Of a DNA stretch of 64,000 nt, positions 45,027 to 54,000 are shown piece after piece. The first letter of the stretch is position 1. Each line of letters opens with the position of its first letter. Under the pieces are notes generated by a model that was given only the letters and a program-made list of their open reading frames with translations, did not search any database and was not told where the DNA came from. The position numbers and the translations under genes were made by a program. The stretch comes from an uncultured Bacillota bacterium (GTDB lineage Bacteria; Bacillota; Clostridia; Lachnospirales; Lachnospiraceae), in the NCBI GenBank assembly GCA_905200905.1, contig CAJKMA010000002.1, positions 1-64,000 on the forward strand, written 5' to 3'.

Positions 45027-47369
45027 TTGAAAATGAAAATATGGAATAGAAGAAAATGGATGAGACTGGTCTGTGGACTTAGTATTCTCGGAATCTGCAG
45101 CTTTGCAGCGCCAGTTTTTGCAGCAGATGTATCTGGAGAAAGGCAGGAAGAGAGTGTCACTTCTATGGATGAAGATGGGAATATGAAGAAAGTGGAGAGT
45201 GGTCCCAAATTAATTGAAAATCCAGTAGGTCCCAATAAATCCAGGACGGGAGAACCTCAGGTGGTGAATTTCCGCACGAAAAACAATGCAGTAACCGAAT
45301 TTATTGAACAGGAAACAGCTAAACCAGGATATACCAATGGAGCTTATGGTGCAGACGCTGTATATCTGGGTTATGCAAATGGAAAATACAAGTTTATGCT
45401 TTCTGGGGTAGTAGGCTGGGTAAAAGAGAGTGAAGTGCAGGTAGTGAATCTTTCACAGGCAAAGGCAGTGAGCTGCTATGAAGTAAAAGATGGAAAACTA
45501 TTACATCACATTGTGCAGGACATGACAACACCAGGATATGCTACCAGTTTGAATAATGGTTCGGCCCCATCCTATCTTGAGCCAGGAAGCACTTATTATA
45601 GTTATGATGGACATTATTTTTACCGAGACTATGGTGTGATGGTGTCAGATTATCGGAAGGATGAGAGGGGGCAATCTGTAAATCCAGAAGAACCTTATTA
45701 TAATTATTTCCAGTATCTTCCTATGCGGAGTCAGTCATCTTATACAGGTGAAGAAATCGACACCATGTTCAATGGAATGCTCAAAAAAGATTCTAAAATG
45801 AAAGATACCGGAGAAGTTTTTGTGAGTAATCAGGATACATATGGTGTGAATGCACTTCTTATGACCGGTATCGCAGCCAATGAAAGCAACTGGGGGAAAA
45901 GCAGTATCAGTCAGAAAAAGAATAATCTGTTTGGATTAAATGCTACAGATGCTTCACCTGGAATGAATGCGAATCAGTATAGCAGTGTTGCTGCCTGTAT
46001 TGAAGATTTTGCAAATGGATGGATGTCCAGAGGGTATCTTTACCCGAAAGATTATCGCTATAATGGTGGCTTTCTTGGTAATAAAGCAAGTGGGCTGAAT
46101 GTAAAATACGCTTCGGATCCTTACTGGGGAGAGAAGGCAGCAAATATTGTATGGAGATTAGACCATACAATGGGAGAAAAGGATACAGGGAAATATATCC
46201 TGGCAGTCAAAGAAATCGTGCCAAAAGATCATATTTCTGTAAATGTACGAAAAGAGCCCTCAGCTTCTTCTACACTTTTGTATAAAACAGGAAAAGCAGC
46301 CAATTATGTAGTGCTGATACGAAAGCCAGAGCCAGTAGACGGATTTTATGAAATTCAAAGTGATGGTGTGCTGGATAAAGAAAGAAGCAAAGTAGTAAAA
46401 GAAAACGGAACTTATAATTTTGAACAGATGTATGGTTATATGTCCTCAGATTATCTCACAGTTATAAGTAAAGCAGAAAACCAAGGACAACAAGAACAGG
46501 AACCCGTTGTACCAGAAGAAAAACGGTTAGATGCTATCCAAATTACCGTGCCGCCTGCAAAAACAGCTTATATAGAAGGGGAAACGTTTGATAAAACAGG
46601 AATGCAGGTTTTGGCATTATGGAGTGATGGAAAGAAAACAGATGTAACAGCAGAAATCCAGTACGTAAAGGAACCTTTAAAACAGACAGATACAGAAATC
46701 AAGATTCAGTATACTTATGGAAATGTGATAAAAGAAGCAGTACAAGCCATTACTGTAGCGGCAAAAGAACCACAACAGGAACCCAAGCCAGAGCAAAATC
46801 AGGAATTGGAGGAGATTACCCTGTTTGTAACGCCAGAAGCAGTAGAAGTTTCCAAGGGTGGAACTCAGCAGTTTGGTGTAACCGTAAAAAGTGAGACAGG
46901 AAAAGTGCCTCAGTTGGTTTGGACTGTGGTTGGAAATCAAAGTGAGAAGACAATCATAGATGGACATGGGAAGTTGACAGTAGGAGATGATGAAACCGCA
47001 GATAAAATTATTGTCAGGGCAGCGTTGGCAGTAGATAACAGCAGAGGAGCCGATGCAGTGGCTGTCATTGCAAAAGAACAGGAAGAGCCTGAGAAACAGG
47101 AGAATGAAGCTGTAACACCAGAAGAACCAGAAAAGCAGCCGGTAGAGGACAACAAAACGCAAGAGATAGAGCAGAATCTTTCGGGGCAAGAAGTCAGCCA
47201 GGAATTGTCAAAATCAGAAGAGAAGCAACCACAGGAGAAGCAGCAAAAGAAAAAAGAAAGTGCAAAAACAGGAGATGAAACACAGATTTTATTCTTTGTT
47301 TTAACAGGAGGTTTAGCAGTGTTGGTGTTGTTGCATCTGACAGTAAAAAGAAAGAAACAAGATATGTGA
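45027..47369 (+). CDS. cell-wall-anchored glucosaminidase (GH73) with SH3 and Ig-like domains
   Basis: A 780-residue secreted peptidoglycan hydrolase. The signal peptide ends near PVFA-AD. After a repeat-bearing N-terminal region comes the GH73-type domain with its glutamate in GIAANESNWGKSS (about residue 285), then an SH3-like segment (HISVNVRKEPSASS), a Big_3-like Ig domain (about 500-580) and a second Ig-like domain. A Glu/Gln/Lys-rich linker leads to the sortase-like motif AKTGDE, a membrane segment and RKKQ. TTG 45027 has AGAGG at ideal spacing; ATG 45033 is the alternative. It should cut glycan strands during wall turnover. Confidence 0.85.
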   Translation: MKMKIWNRRKWMRLVCGLSILGICSFAAPVFAADVSGERQEESVTSMDEDGNMKKVESGPKLIENPVGPNKSRTGEPQVVNFRTKNNAVTEFIEQETAKPGYTNGAYGADAVYLGYANGKYKFMLSGVVGWVKESEVQVVNLSQAKAVSCYEVKDGKLLHHIVQDMTTPGYATSLNNGSAPSYLEPGSTYYSYDGHYFYRDYGVMVSDYRKDERGQSVNPEEPYYNYFQYLPMRSQSSYTGEEIDTMFNGMLKKDSKMKDTGEVFVSNQDTYGVNALLMTGIAANESNWGKSSISQKKNNLFGLNATDASPGMNANQYSSVAACIEDFANGWMSRGYLYPKDYRYNGGFLGNKASGLNVKYASDPYWGEKAANIVWRLDHTMGEKDTGKYILAVKEIVPKDHISVNVRKEPSASSTLLYKTGKAANYVVLIRKPEPVDGFYEIQSDGVLDKERSKVVKENGTYNFEQMYGYMSSDYLTVISKAENQGQQEQEPVVPEEKRLDAIQITVPPAKTAYIEGETFDKTGMQVLALWSDGKKTDVTAEIQYVKEPLKQTDTEIKIQYTYGNVIKEAVQAITVAAKEPQQEPKPEQNQELEEITLFVTPEAVEVSKGGTQQFGVTVKSETGKVPQLVWTVVGNQSEKTIIDGHGKLTVGDDETADKIIVRAALAVDNSRGADAVAVIAKEQEEPEKQENEAVTPEEPEKQPVEDNKTQEIEQNLSGQEVSQELSKSEEKQPQEKQQKKKESAKTGDETQILFFVLTGGLAVLVLLHLTVKRKKQDM

Positions 47370-47374
47370 TTAAA

Positions 47375-47426
47375 AAAAGCGGTGGGAAGGACAGTCTTTT
47401 ATAGACATATCCTTCCTGCCGCTTTT
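47375..47426. terminator. bidirectional terminator between the GH73 and NCS2 permease genes
   Basis: AAAAGCGGTGGGAAGGA (47375-47391) pairs with TCCTTCCTGCCGCTTTT (47410-47426), with one internal mismatch, between convergent genes. Confidence 0.9.
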
Positions 47427-47429
47427 GGG

Positions 47430-48764
47430 TTAAATTTTGTGAATTTCCATATCTTTTGGCAGAAGTAAATCCAGAAGAATGGATACAACAAAGACTACTG
47501 CCACGCAGTTTCCACCAAAGACATCCTGAATAATCTGTGGAAATACATGCCAGATACCTGCCTCTGTAGCAGATGTTGCGCCAATACCTACAGACAAGGA
47601 GAGAGCTGCAATCGTGGTATTTCTCTGATTAAATCCAGCTCTTGCCAGCATTTGTACACCGCTGACCATAATGGAACCAAACATCATAATCGTGCATCCG
47701 CCTAAAACAGCATCTGGCAAGGATGCAAAAAAGGCACCAATAGGGGGAAACAGTCCTGCCAGAATCATACACACAGCACCGGTCATAATAGCAAAACGGT
47801 TTACAACTTTTGTCATGGTAATGAGTCCAATGTTTTGGCTAAAAGAAGTAACTGGCGGACAGCCAAAGAGTCCGGACAAGGTACTGGCAAAACCGTCACA
47901 AGCCAGAGAACCGGAGATTTCCTTTTCATTTACTTCCCGTTCTAGACCAGTAGCACAAAGAGCTGAGGTGTCACCAATGGTTTCCGCTGCAGATACCAGG
48001 AAGATAATAGCCACAGAAACAATAGCGCCTACATGAAATTCCGGCATAATGGGCAGAAGAGAAGGAAGTGCAAGAAATCCTCTTTCCAGGATACCGGAGA
48101 AATCCACCATGCCCATAACAGAAGCCAAAATGTAGCCAACAATCAATCCAAAAAGCACAGATAACTGTTTCCAGAAGGACTTTGCAAAAATATTAAAGAG
48201 CAGGCATGCAACCAGAGTGACAGTGCCAAGAATCAGATTCTTTGGAGAACCAAAATCTTCCGTATAACCACCGCCAAAAGAACGGATGCCAACAGTAAGA
48301 AGAGAATAACCAATAGTAGTAACCACTGCTGCAGCCACAACCGGAGTAATAATCCTGCGCCAGTATTTTGCCAGAAGTCCTAAGGTTCCTTCCATTACGC
48401 CGCCTATGAGTACAGCGCCGACAACAGTTCCATAGCCATAAGAACTTCCAACATAAGTAAGAATTGTTACAAAAGTAAAACTCACACCCATGACAATGGG
48501 AAGGCCGGAGCCAATGCGCCAGAGGGGATAGAGCTGAATTAAAGTGGCAATTCCTGCAATAAACATAGCGTTTTGTAATAAGAGTGCGGTTTTTGCTTGG
48601 TCCAGTCCTGAAGCCGTTCCAATAAGAATAATGGGGGTCAGGTTAGACACAAACATAGCCAGAATATGCTGAATACCAAAAGGAATGGCTTTTCCAAGAG
48701 GTACCTGGCCGTCCAGCTTGTAAATGTTGCTGATACTTGCATTGCTAGATGGTTTCGTTTTCAT
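47430..48764 (-). CDS. NCS2-family nucleobase (xanthine/uracil) permease
   Basis: A 444-residue membrane transporter with about 12-14 hydrophobic segments. NCS2 features are the GIQHILAMF motif in TM1, the SAAETIGDTSA segment with a substrate-binding glutamate region, and GCPPVTSFSQNIG. This places it in the xanthine/uric acid/uracil group; the base is not certain. ATG 48764 has GGAG 6 bases upstream, unlike the alternative at 48776. The promoter is at 48799-48827. No purine riboswitch was recognised upstream. Confidence 0.9.
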   Translation of the reverse strand: MKTKPSSNASISNIYKLDGQVPLGKAIPFGIQHILAMFVSNLTPIILIGTASGLDQAKTALLLQNAMFIAGIATLIQLYPLWRIGSGLPIVMGVSFTFVTILTYVGSSYGYGTVVGAVLIGGVMEGTLGLLAKYWRRIITPVVAAAVVTTIGYSLLTVGIRSFGGGYTEDFGSPKNLILGTVTLVACLLFNIFAKSFWKQLSVLFGLIVGYILASVMGMVDFSGILERGFLALPSLLPIMPEFHVGAIVSVAIIFLVSAAETIGDTSALCATGLEREVNEKEISGSLACDGFASTLSGLFGCPPVTSFSQNIGLITMTKVVNRFAIMTGAVCMILAGLFPPIGAFFASLPDAVLGGCTIMMFGSIMVSGVQMLARAGFNQRNTTIAALSLSVGIGATSATEAGIWHVFPQIIQDVFGGNCVAVVFVVSILLDLLLPKDMEIHKI

Positions 48765-48798
48765 AATTTTCTCCATAATCTTTTGTATATCGGTTCTT

Positions 48799-48827
48799 AG
48801 TATATCTGTTCAAGAAGGCAGAAGCAA
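48799..48827 (-). promoter_or_regulatory. promoter of the NCS2 permease gene
   Basis: On the minus strand TTGCTT (48827-48822) and TATACT (48804-48799) are separated by 17 bases. Confidence 0.65.
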
Positions 48828-48849
48828 GAAAAATCTTTGAGGTTTTCCA

Positions 48850-48878
48850 TTGTAATTAGAAGTAGGATGGGATAGAAT
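48850..48878 (+). promoter_or_regulatory. promoter of the DUF362 gene
   Basis: TTGTAA at 48850-48855 and TAGAAT at 48873-48878 with 17-base spacing, just upstream of ATG 48907. Confidence 0.55.
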
Positions 48879-48906
48879 GAAAGGATAGAAGGCGAGGAAT
48901 AAAAAA

Positions 48907-50004
48907 ATGGAAAATACAGAAATTTTAGCCATTTACGGCACGAATTATAAAGAAATGACAAAAAAACTTTTGGAAGAAGGAAATATGGCAGAGAGAATCC
49001 CAGACAAGGAATGCAGAATCGGCATTAAGCCGAACCTGGTATCTCCTTCAGAACCCTCCTGGGGAGCCACTACACATCCGGAAATTGTGGCAGGAATTAT
49101 TGAATATCTACAGGAACAAGGTTTTCGGAATCTAGTGATGCTGGAAGGCTCCTGGGTGGGAGATAAGACAGCAGAGGCAGCAGAATTATGCGGATATTAT
49201 CACTTGTCTAAAAAATATCAGGTGGAATTTCTGGATATGCAGAAAGATTCTTATGAAGCTTATGATTGTGAAGGTATGGATTTAAGAATCTGTGATGAAG
49301 CGGTGAAGTTGGATTTCCTTATTAATGTGCCGGTGATGAAGGGGCATTGTCAGACAAAGATGACGTGCGCTCTGAAGAATATGAAAGGTTTGATTCCTAA
49401 CGTAGAGAAACGCCACTTTCACGCAATGGGACTTCATAAGCCGATTGCTCATTTATCATCCAGGCTGCGCCAGGATTTTATTGTGGTAGATAATATCTGT
49501 GGAGATTGGGATTTTGAAGATGGAGGAAATCCAGTGGTGATGAACCGGATTATGGTGGCAGCGGACCCTGTGCTTTGTGATGCATTTGTGTGTCATCTCA
49601 TGGGATATGAGGTAGAAGAAGTTCCTTATATTAGAATGGCAGAGGAACTGGGTGTGGGACTTGGAGATTGGGAATTGGCAAAATATCAAGAATTAAATCA
49701 GCCAGAAAAAGGAATTTGCACACCAAAAGAGCGAAAAGTAGTGGAGCTGGCCGATGCAGTGGAAGAAGTAGAATCCTGCAGCGCTTGCTATGGATACTTG
49801 CTGCCTGCATTGCAAAGATTAAAAGAAGAAGGTCTGTTTGAAAAACTTCAGGACAAAATCTGTATTGGACAGGGTTATAGAGGAAAAACAGGGAAGCTGG
49901 GAATTGGTCAGTGTACCAGAAAATTCGAATATCATCTGGAAGGATGTCCGCCAACAGAAGGGGCGATTTATGAGTTTTTGAAGGAGTATTTGGAGGAAAA
50001 TTAA
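48907..50004 (+). CDS. DUF362 domain-containing protein
   Basis: A 365-residue protein of the DUF362 family. Family segments are IGIKPNLVSPSEPSWGATTHPEI, then NVPVMKGHCQTKMTCALKNMKGLIP and DNICGDW. There is no ferredoxin-type CxxCxxC array at the C-terminus, though a cysteine pair occurs in ESCSACYGYLLPAL. Function is unknown; many relatives are iron-sulfur-associated. No signal peptide. It is transcribed alone between the permease and the polysaccharide operon, whose promoter follows 33 bases after its stop. Confidence 0.85.
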   Translation: MENTEILAIYGTNYKEMTKKLLEEGNMAERIPDKECRIGIKPNLVSPSEPSWGATTHPEIVAGIIEYLQEQGFRNLVMLEGSWVGDKTAEAAELCGYYHLSKKYQVEFLDMQKDSYEAYDCEGMDLRICDEAVKLDFLINVPVMKGHCQTKMTCALKNMKGLIPNVEKRHFHAMGLHKPIAHLSSRLRQDFIVVDNICGDWDFEDGGNPVVMNRIMVAADPVLCDAFVCHLMGYEVEEVPYIRMAEELGVGLGDWELAKYQELNQPEKGICTPKERKVVELADAVEEVESCSACYGYLLPALQRLKEEGLFEKLQDKICIGQGYRGKTGKLGIGQCTRKFEYHLEGCPPTEGAIYEFLKEYLEEN

Positions 50005-50036
50005 AAAATTTTGAAATGAAAAATGTCGGTTTTACC

Positions 50037-50065
50037 TTGAAAGCAATAGGATATAGTAGTAATAT
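50037..50065 (+). promoter_or_regulatory. promoter of the polysaccharide operon
   Basis: TTGAAA at 50037-50042 and TAATAT at 50060-50065 with 17-base spacing, 43 bases before the first start codon. No attenuator hairpin is obvious between them. Confidence 0.7.
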
Positions 50066-50108
50066 ATAAATATTTGTGAACATATAAAGTAAAGGAAGGA
50101 TAAAGAAT

Positions 50109-52016
50109 ATGATAGGACAGAAAAAAAAGCAGGAGAGCTTGCTGGATTTGCAATGGGTCAGAAGGGCGTTGCTTTTAGCTCTGTTTGATATTGCAATTAT
50201 AATTGCTTCATCACTGCTTGCTTTATTCGCACGTTTTGATTTTTCATATGCTCAAATAGAGGTACCATATTTATCAAATTTGTACCATTATTTACCAATC
50301 AGTATTATAGTGAATTTGCTTATTTTTTATTTTTGTAGAATGTACCATAGCCTTTGGAAGTTTGTAGGGGTTCATGAGTTTGGATATATGCTCCTTGCCA
50401 ATGGGATTTCTTTTTTCGTACAGATTACAGGCATGTATTTGATGCAGTATTCCATGCCGAGAAGTTATTTCTTCTTTCAGATTATTTTGCAGACAGCGAT
50501 GGTTTGTGGGGTAAGATTTTCTTACCGATTTATACGCCATCTGAAAGAGGTGAAGGAACAGAAATTTTCCAGGAAGAATAAACGGAAACGTGTTATGGTC
50601 ATTGGAGCTGGAGAAGCCGGAAAAGCAATTATAAAAGAAATTATGGATAGCAAATATTTGTCTATGAGAATTTGCTGTGTAGTAGATGATGACCGTAATA
50701 AAGAAGGACGTTATCTAGATGGGGTTCCTATTGTTGGAAACAGATCTACCATTCTGAAAAACGTAGAAAAATATAAAATAAACAGTATTATTTTGGCAAT
50801 TCCATCTGCACCTTTGGAAGAAAAGAAAGATATTTTAGACATTTGTAAAATGTCCGGTTGTGAATTGAAAACGTTACCTGGCATATATCAGCTGATTGAT
50901 GGAGAAGTGAATGTAAGTAAACTTCGTGATGTGGAAATCACGGATTTATTGGGGAGAGAACCAATCCAGGTAAATCTTGATGAAATTATGGGATATGTGA
51001 AGGGCAAAGTGGTTATGGTGACAGGCGGAGGAGGCTCTATTGGAAGTGAGCTATGCCGTCAGATTGCGGCTTACCAGCCGAAACAATTGATTATTTTTGA
51101 TATTTATGAAAATAATGCTTATGAAATTCAGCAAGAATTGCAGCGTCATTATCCAGAGTTGAATCTGGTGACATTGATTGGTTCTGTGCGGAATACACAC
51201 CGTATGAACAGTATTTTTGAAATCTATCACCCAGATATTGTTTATCATGCGGCAGCTCATAAACATGTGCCTTTAATGGAAGATAGCCCCAATGAAGCAA
51301 TTAAAAATAATGTGTTTGGAACGTATAAAACAGCAAAAGCTGCCAGTGAAAATGGAGTTAAACGTTTTGTGTTGATTTCTACAGACAAGGCAGTAAATCC
51401 TACTAACATCATGGGAGCTTCCAAGCGTTTGTGCGAAATGATTGTTCAGAGCTTCAATAAAATATCTGATACAGAGTTTGTTGCAGTGCGTTTTGGAAAT
51501 GTACTGGGAAGTAATGGAAGTGTCATTCCATTATTTAAAAAGCAGATAGAAGAAGGTGGTCCGGTAACAGTTACGGACAAGAATGTCATTCGTTATTTCA
51601 TGACCATTCCAGAAGCGGTTTCCCTGGTTCTTCAGGCAGGAGCTTATGCAAAGGGGGGAGAAATTTTTGTCCTAGAAATGGGAGAACCAGTAAAAATTGA
51701 TGATATGGCAAAGAATTTGATTCGATTGTCTGGTTATACTCCGGATGTGGATATTAAGATCGAATATACAGGACTCCGTCCAGGAGAAAAACTGTATGAA
51801 GAACTTCTGATGGCAGAGGAAGGTATGAAAGAGACGGCCAATAAGTTAATCCATATCGGAAAGCCTATTGAAATGAACGAGGATGAATTCTTTCTGCAAT
51901 TGGCAGATTTAAAAGAAGCCTGCTATCAGGATGATGCACACATCAAAGAAAAGGTCGCGGAGATGGTACCGACTTACCATATTAAAAATGAGGATATAAA
52001 AATGGCAGTTCAGTAA
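50109..52016 (+). CDS. membrane-anchored UDP-GlcNAc 4,6-dehydratase (PglF/CapD-like)
   Basis: A 635-residue nucleoside-diphosphate-sugar dehydratase. About four transmembrane helices fill residues 15-145. A first Rossmann-like domain starts with VIGAGEAGKAI near 165, and the catalytic SDR domain starts with MVTGGGGSIGSE near 302. The active-site region S-T-D-K (424-427) leads to M435xxxK439; methionine replaces the usual tyrosine, as in PglF-type retaining enzymes. It should make UDP-4-keto-6-deoxy-GlcNAc, the substrate for the aminotransferase encoded next. First gene of the operon. Confidence 0.93.
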   Translation: MIGQKKKQESLLDLQWVRRALLLALFDIAIIIASSLLALFARFDFSYAQIEVPYLSNLYHYLPISIIVNLLIFYFCRMYHSLWKFVGVHEFGYMLLANGISFFVQITGMYLMQYSMPRSYFFFQIILQTAMVCGVRFSYRFIRHLKEVKEQKFSRKNKRKRVMVIGAGEAGKAIIKEIMDSKYLSMRICCVVDDDRNKEGRYLDGVPIVGNRSTILKNVEKYKINSIILAIPSAPLEEKKDILDICKMSGCELKTLPGIYQLIDGEVNVSKLRDVEITDLLGREPIQVNLDEIMGYVKGKVVMVTGGGGSIGSELCRQIAAYQPKQLIIFDIYENNAYEIQQELQRHYPELNLVTLIGSVRNTHRMNSIFEIYHPDIVYHAAAHKHVPLMEDSPNEAIKNNVFGTYKTAKAASENGVKRFVLISTDKAVNPTNIMGASKRLCEMIVQSFNKISDTEFVAVRFGNVLGSNGSVIPLFKKQIEEGGPVTVTDKNVIRYFMTIPEAVSLVLQAGAYAKGGEIFVLEMGEPVKIDDMAKNLIRLSGYTPDVDIKIEYTGLRPGEKLYEELLMAEEGMKETANKLIHIGKPIEMNEDEFFLQLADLKEACYQDDAHIKEKVAEMVPTYHIKNEDIKMAVQ

Positions 52017-52083
52017 CTTGCTTTTATAGAGAAACAAGGTATAATAAAAATAAGAATTAAGAAAATTGGGAGATTATAGAATT

Positions 52084-53286
52084 ATGAAAGTACCATTTTC
52101 ACCACCAGACATTACAGAAGAAGAAATTGCTGAAGTAGCAGATACCTTGCGAAGTGGCTGGATTACTACAGGACCAAAAACAAAAAGATTTGAAAATGAA
52201 ATTGCGGCGTATTGTCATACTGCAAAAGCAGCGTGTCTTAATTCAGCGACAGCATGCCTGGAATTAAGCCTTCGGATTCTGGGTATTGGAGCGGGCGATG
52301 AGGTTATTACCAGTGCCTATACTTATACTGCATCATGTAGTGTTATTTGTCATGTAGGTGCGACTCCTGTTCTGGTAGATACAGTTCCAGGGATGTATGA
52401 TATGGATCCAGAAAAAGTTAGTCAGGCAGTAACTGAAAAAACGAAGGCAATCATTGCTGTAGATTTGGCAGGAATTATTTATCCATATTATGGAGAATTA
52501 CTTCAAATTGCAGAGGAAAAAAAGAATCTTTTTCGACCCAAAAATGAAATACAGGAAACGATGGGAAGAATAGCTATACTTGCAGACGCTGCTCATGCTT
52601 TTGGGGCTTGTAGAGACGGAAAGATGGCGGGAGAAATTGCAGATTTTACCAGTTTTTCCTTTCATGCTGTGAAGAATCTGACAACTGCAGAAGGTGGTGG
52701 TGCTGTATGGAAAACCATTTTGGGTATAAAAGATGAGGAGATTTATCAGCAATATATGTTATTTTCCCTTCACGGTCAAAACAAAGACGCATTAGCAAAA
52801 ACTCAGCTTGGGAACTGGGAATATGACATTGCCGGACCGTACTACAAATGTAATATGACGGATATTATGGCGTCTATAGGGCTTGTACAATTAAGAAGAT
52901 ATCCTGGCATTTTAAAGAGAAGACGAGAGATTATTGAGAAGTATAATAAAGCATTTAAAGGATTAGATATTGAAGTTCTGGAGCATTATGGTGAAAATCA
53001 TACATCCAGCGGTCATTTATATCTGACGCGTTTAATAGGGAAAAGCAGAGAAGTGTGCAACGAAGTTATTGTCAAAATGGCAGAGGCAGAGATTGCAACA
53101 AATGTGCATTACAAACCACTTCCTATGATGACTGCATATAGGAATCTGGGATTTGATATTAAAAATTATCCAAATGCCTATGAAATGTTTCAGAATGAAA
53201 TTACTTTGCCCCTTAACACTTGTCTGACAGATGAACAGGTGGAATTTATTATTGAAACCTATAGAAAAATAGTAAAGGAACTGTAA
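52084..53286 (+). CDS. DegT/DnrJ/EryC1-family sugar aminotransferase (PglE-like)
   Basis: A 400-residue PLP enzyme that adds an amino group to a keto sugar nucleotide. PLP lysine K197 lies in SFHAVKNLTTAEGG; the N-terminal RSGWITTGPKTKRFE and TSAYTYTASCSV are typical. With the upstream dehydratase it should give UDP-4-amino-4,6-dideoxy-GlcNAc or the galacto epimer. No acetyltransferase of the PglD type follows in the visible part of the operon. ATG 52084 is chosen because the protein then begins MKVPFSPPDITEEE, the usual family start. Confidence 0.92.
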   Translation: MKVPFSPPDITEEEIAEVADTLRSGWITTGPKTKRFENEIAAYCHTAKAACLNSATACLELSLRILGIGAGDEVITSAYTYTASCSVICHVGATPVLVDTVPGMYDMDPEKVSQAVTEKTKAIIAVDLAGIIYPYYGELLQIAEEKKNLFRPKNEIQETMGRIAILADAAHAFGACRDGKMAGEIADFTSFSFHAVKNLTTAEGGGAVWKTILGIKDEEIYQQYMLFSLHGQNKDALAKTQLGNWEYDIAGPYYKCNMTDIMASIGLVQLRRYPGILKRRREIIEKYNKAFKGLDIEVLEHYGENHTSSGHLYLTRLIGKSREVCNEVIVKMAEAEIATNVHYKPLPMMTAYRNLGFDIKNYPNAYEMFQNEITLPLNTCLTDEQVEFIIETYRKIVKEL

Positions 53287-53288
53287 GC

Positions 53289-53987
53289 ATGTTAAAGCGT
53301 TGGGATGCACTTCCGCAGGAAATGAAACAGGAAGAAGTTAAAAAATATTATAAATACTTGTCTAAAAAGCGTGGGACACTTGTTGTCAAACGTTTTTTGG
53401 ACGTGGTTTTGGCATTTATTTTAACCGTTCTTTTGTCACCAGTGATGCTTATACTGGCAGTATGCATTAAACTGGACAGCAAAGGGCCGGTTTTTTATCG
53501 TCAGGAGAGAGTAACTCAGTATGGAAAAAAATACCGTATTTTTAAGTTCCGGACTATGGTAACAGACGCTGATAAAAAGGGTCCGTTAGTGACAACCGGA
53601 CAGGATTCCAGAATTACCAGAATGGGGAACAAATTGCGCAAATGCCGTCTGGATGAACTTCCGCAGTTATTTAATGTGCTTACAGGAGATATGAGTTTTG
53701 TAGGGACAAGACCGGAAGTGCAGAAATATGTAGACAGCTATTCTCCAGAGATGATGGCAACCCTTTTACTTCCAGCTGGAATCACTTCCAGAACAAGTAT
53801 TGTTTATAAAGATGAAGATGAAATTTTAGACAAATATAGTCAGACAACAGATAAAAGTACAGATGAAATTTATGTAGAATATGTTTTACCAGAGAAAATG
53901 AAATATAATTTAGAGTATTTGAAACAGTTCAGTATATGGGGTGATTTTAAGATTATGATTGATACAGCCCTGGCAGTGCTGAGATAA
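53289..53987 (+). CDS. polyprenyl-phosphate sugar-1-phosphate transferase (PglC/WcaJ-like initiating enzyme)
   Basis: A 232-residue monotopic phosphoglycosyl transferase that moves a sugar-1-phosphate onto undecaprenyl phosphate, the first membrane step. One hydrophobic reentrant helix (about residues 36-59) is followed by GPVFYRQERV, FKFRTM, the catalytic dyad D122-E123 in RLDELPQL, and GDMSFVGTRPE. It starts 2 bases after the aminotransferase stop. The substrate is presumably the aminated sugar made by the two preceding enzymes. Confidence 0.94.
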   Translation: MLKRWDALPQEMKQEEVKKYYKYLSKKRGTLVVKRFLDVVLAFILTVLLSPVMLILAVCIKLDSKGPVFYRQERVTQYGKKYRIFKFRTMVTDADKKGPLVTTGQDSRITRMGNKLRKCRLDELPQLFNVLTGDMSFVGTRPEVQKYVDSYSPEMMATLLLPAGITSRTSIVYKDEDEILDKYSQTTDKSTDEIYVEYVLPEKMKYNLEYLKQFSIWGDFKIMIDTALAVLR

Positions 53988-54000
53988 ACAGGAGATGAAT

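Noticed and set aside
48777..48906. Possible purine riboswitch upstream of the NCS2 permease
   Set aside because: No three-way junction or conserved purine-aptamer sequence could be found; only an ordinary promoter is visible.
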